Shown: positions 62,598 through 64,000 of the stretch, piece by piece
Layout: each line of letters begins with the position of its first letter
Position numbering within the stretch: position 1 is the first letter of the stretch
From: CAIWHR01 sp963734055
GTDB lineage: Bacteria; Pseudomonadota; Gammaproteobacteria; Burkholderiales; Casimicrobiaceae
DNA: 64,000 bases
Reading direction: 5' to 3'
NCBI GenBank assembly: GCA_963734055.1
Contig: CAVTFQ010000004.1
Span: 310,001 to 374,000 of the forward strand
The notes under the pieces: generated by a model
Databases searched by the model: none
Told to the model about the DNA's origin: nothing
What the model saw: the letters and a program-made list of their open reading frames with translations, nothing else
Position numbers and translations under genes: made by a program

Positions 62598-63332
62598 TCA
62601 GTGGAGCAGGCGATCGCTCGCCGCTGGCGACGATTCGGAGGAGGACGGCGTCGAGGTCGCCTCCCACGGCGACGCGTTGTCTGCGTCGTCGGGCTCGGGC
62701 GGCTCGTCTTCCCACGTGTAGCGCCGGCGCGGCGGGATGTCGAGTCGACGGAACGCGAGCGCGAGGGCGACGCCGATCAGCGCCGCCGTGAGGTGCGTCT
62801 CCCACGACATCCGGGGGCGGATCGGCAGGACGCCCCAGACCAGCGCTCCGTACATGAAGCAAACGAGCATCGATGCGGCGATCGCGCGGCGATCGCGCCG
62901 CAGCAGGCCGGCGACGAAGACGTACGCGAGCAGGCCGTAGACGAGACCGCTGGCGCCGACGTGAATCGTCCCTGCCGCGCCGAAGAGCCACACCGCGATC
63001 CCGGGCCCGAGCCAGATGGCCGGCACCACGCGTGGCGCCGCCGCCGGATACAGATAGAGCATCGCGGTGCCAAGGACCAGGAGCGGCGGCGTGTTGGCAA
63101 GCAGGTGGGCGAACCCGTCGTGCAAGAGCGGCGCGAAGACGATGCCCGACAAGCCAAGCCATTGCCGCGGACGCACGCCGAGATCTTCGGGACCGACATC
63201 GAGCACCCAGCCCGAAAGCTGGATCAGCCAGATGAGCGCGACCAAGCCCAGCGTGATCCGAACCGCGATCCGGTAGTTCGCGTGCGCGCGCCGGGAGCTC
63301 GTGTAGGCAGAATCGGGGGCGTGGACTTCCAT
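62598..63332 (-). CDS. Rhomboid-family intramembrane serine protease
   Basis: A membrane protein of about 244 residues with six or more helices. The catalytic Ser is in HVGASGLVYGLLAYVFVAGL (GASG) and the His in WETHLTAALIGVALALAF. HLLANTPPLLVLGTAMLYLY carries the conserved HxxxN of rhomboids. The C-terminal 45 residues are cytosolic, rich in Asp, Pro, Ser. It cleaves membrane-spanning helices of unknown substrates. The start is given at the ATG before EVHAPDSAY; a GTG sixteen codons earlier is an alternative. Confidence 0.88.
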   Translation of the reverse strand: MEVHAPDSAYTSSRRAHANYRIAVRITLGLVALIWLIQLSGWVLDVGPEDLGVRPRQWLGLSGIVFAPLLHDGFAHLLANTPPLLVLGTAMLYLYPAAAPRVVPAIWLGPGIAVWLFGAAGTIHVGASGLVYGLLAYVFVAGLLRRDRRAIAASMLVCFMYGALVWGVLPIRPRMSWETHLTAALIGVALALAFRRLDIPPRRRYTWEDEPPEPDDADNASPWEATSTPSSSESSPAASDRLLH

Positions 63333-63591
63333 GGCAGCGTGGATCGAGTGTAGCAGCGATCGCTTCGACGGACGGGCCACGCTTCTTCGATGCCCCGGGC
63401 TTCACGGATGTCATCGGACGGACGGAAACAACGCGCGAGCAGGGACGCCGGCGCATGGCGAGACCCCACCGCGCGCGGCAACGACGGCGCGCGCCGCGAG
63501 CCGGCTCGAGCCGATACCGGCGACGGTGCCTCCTCGCCGTCGCGCGCTGACGCGCCGGGGGCCGCGACGGCCCGCGCCTTGAAGCGGTCGC

Positions 63592-64000
63592 CTACTGCTT
63601 CAGCGTGAGCTTCACGCCGCCTGCGGCGAGCGTGAGGCGTGCGCCTTGCTGAGTGCCGTGCAGGCGCATCACGACGCCGTTCTGGTTCTTGAGGATCGTG
63701 TCGGACTGGCCGCCCGCGATGGCGATGCCGGCCTCGCCCGCGACATAGTTGCCGCTGAAATCCGCGGTGTTCTTGAGGTAGAACACTTCGCCGGAAGTCG
63801 TGACGTTCGAGACGCCGAGGTCGGCGACGCTCAGGCCGTCGATCGTGAACGGATAAGATCTCCCTCCGAAGTTCAGGGTCCCGTCGCCCCAGCTCACGCC
63901 GATGCCGAGGCCGACCGCTTTGCTGTTCATGCTAACCGTGCCCGACGGCGGGGGTTCCGCGGCGAGCACCGCCGACGACATCGCGACGCACCCGAGGGCA
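63592..64000 (-). CDS. Exported protein of unknown function, 5' end cut off by window edge
   Basis: Residues AEPPPSGTVS mark the probable mature N-terminus after a signal peptide whose beginning lies outside the window: the frame reads on through ALGCVAMSSAVLAA, so the ATG at 63981 is probably internal. The mature part (about 120 residues) has repeating short strands (VGLGIGVSWGDGTLNFGGRS, YPFTIDGLSVADLGVSNVTT, and VFYLKNTADFSGNYVAGEAG), ending in NQNGVVMRLHGTQQGARLTL. It seems beta-rich and periplasmic or surface-located. The pattern is reminiscent of small proteobacterial exported proteins I cannot name. Confidence 0.7.
   Translation of the reverse strand, partial: ALGCVAMSSAVLAAEPPPSGTVSMNSKAVGLGIGVSWGDGTLNFGGRSYPFTIDGLSVADLGVSNVTTSGEVFYLKNTADFSGNYVAGEAGIAIAGGQSDTILKNQNGVVMRLHGTQQGARLTLAAGGVKLTLKQ

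Overview
This is a G+C-rich window (about two thirds G+C by eye) with dense, short-spaced genes. It looks like ordinary chromosome of a betaproteobacterium, most likely Burkholderiales or a close relative. The evidence is the livGHMKF cluster flanked by two CoA ligases, the sorAB-type sulfite dehydrogenase pair, a YceH/MscS/YidB/UppP block, a lysine/arginine-rich H1-like protein, an RND pump with a divergent TetR regulator, and a glutathione-dependent formaldehyde dehydrogenase. No phage, integrase, transposase, CRISPR array or rRNA was seen. One tRNA (Gly, anticodon CCC) is present.

Layout. 1-6.0 kb: oxidoreductases, a DMT exporter, a pilin-like membrane fusion, tRNA-Gly and an M20 peptidase. 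6.2-10.6 kb: three exported proteins (a large Tyr/Gly/Asn-rich surface protein, a Cys-rich repeat protein, an outer-membrane barrel) and a HAD phosphatase. 10.7-16.2 kb: AlaX-type editing protein, a TPP riboswitch with thiC, a methyltransferase, sorAB and a MazG-like hydrolase. 16.2-16.7 kb: a tandemly duplicated structured repeat. 16.7-19.1 kb: the AmmeMemoRadiSam operon (amrB-amrA-amrS). 19.3-28.2 kb: LysE exporter, NYN-LOTUS protein, PEBP, YceH, MscS, YidB, UppP, a second DMT transporter, an esterase and succinate-semialdehyde dehydrogenase. 28.4-38 kb: a Crp/Fnr gene, then a minus-strand import and activation cluster (acyl-CoA ligase, livG, livH, livM, substrate-binding protein, livF, PaaK-like ligase) broken up by three different palindromic elements. 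38-41 kb: a second Crp/Fnr gene overlapping a SulP-STAS-cNMP transporter. 41-43 kb: a beta-oxidation pair. 43-49.6 kb: TetR and an RND tripartite pump with an AcrR-type operator inside its promoter. 49.6-64 kb: mixed single genes, including a TMEM175-like channel, a catalytically dead HtrA-like protein, an amine oxidase, several orphan proteins, an AAA+ ATPase, an H1-like protein, an acetylglutamate-kinase homologue lacking both catalytic lysines, an LCM-type methyltransferase, a TPR membrane protein, formaldehyde dehydrogenase, rhomboid protease and a truncated exported protein.

Working together: the liv cluster imports an amphipathic or carboxylic substrate and the two ligases probably activate it to CoA esters; the nearby hydratase/dehydrogenase pair could degrade such esters. 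AcrR-like TetR, operator and pump form a self-contained efflux module. SorA passes electrons from sulfite to SorB in the periplasm. The least explained material is the repeat content (four element types, three of them lying at gene 3' ends), the altered acetylglutamate-kinase homologue, the pseudoprotease, the pilin-domain fusion and the transporter with a built-in cyclic-nucleotide domain. Identifications come from reading motifs by eye; no database search was run.
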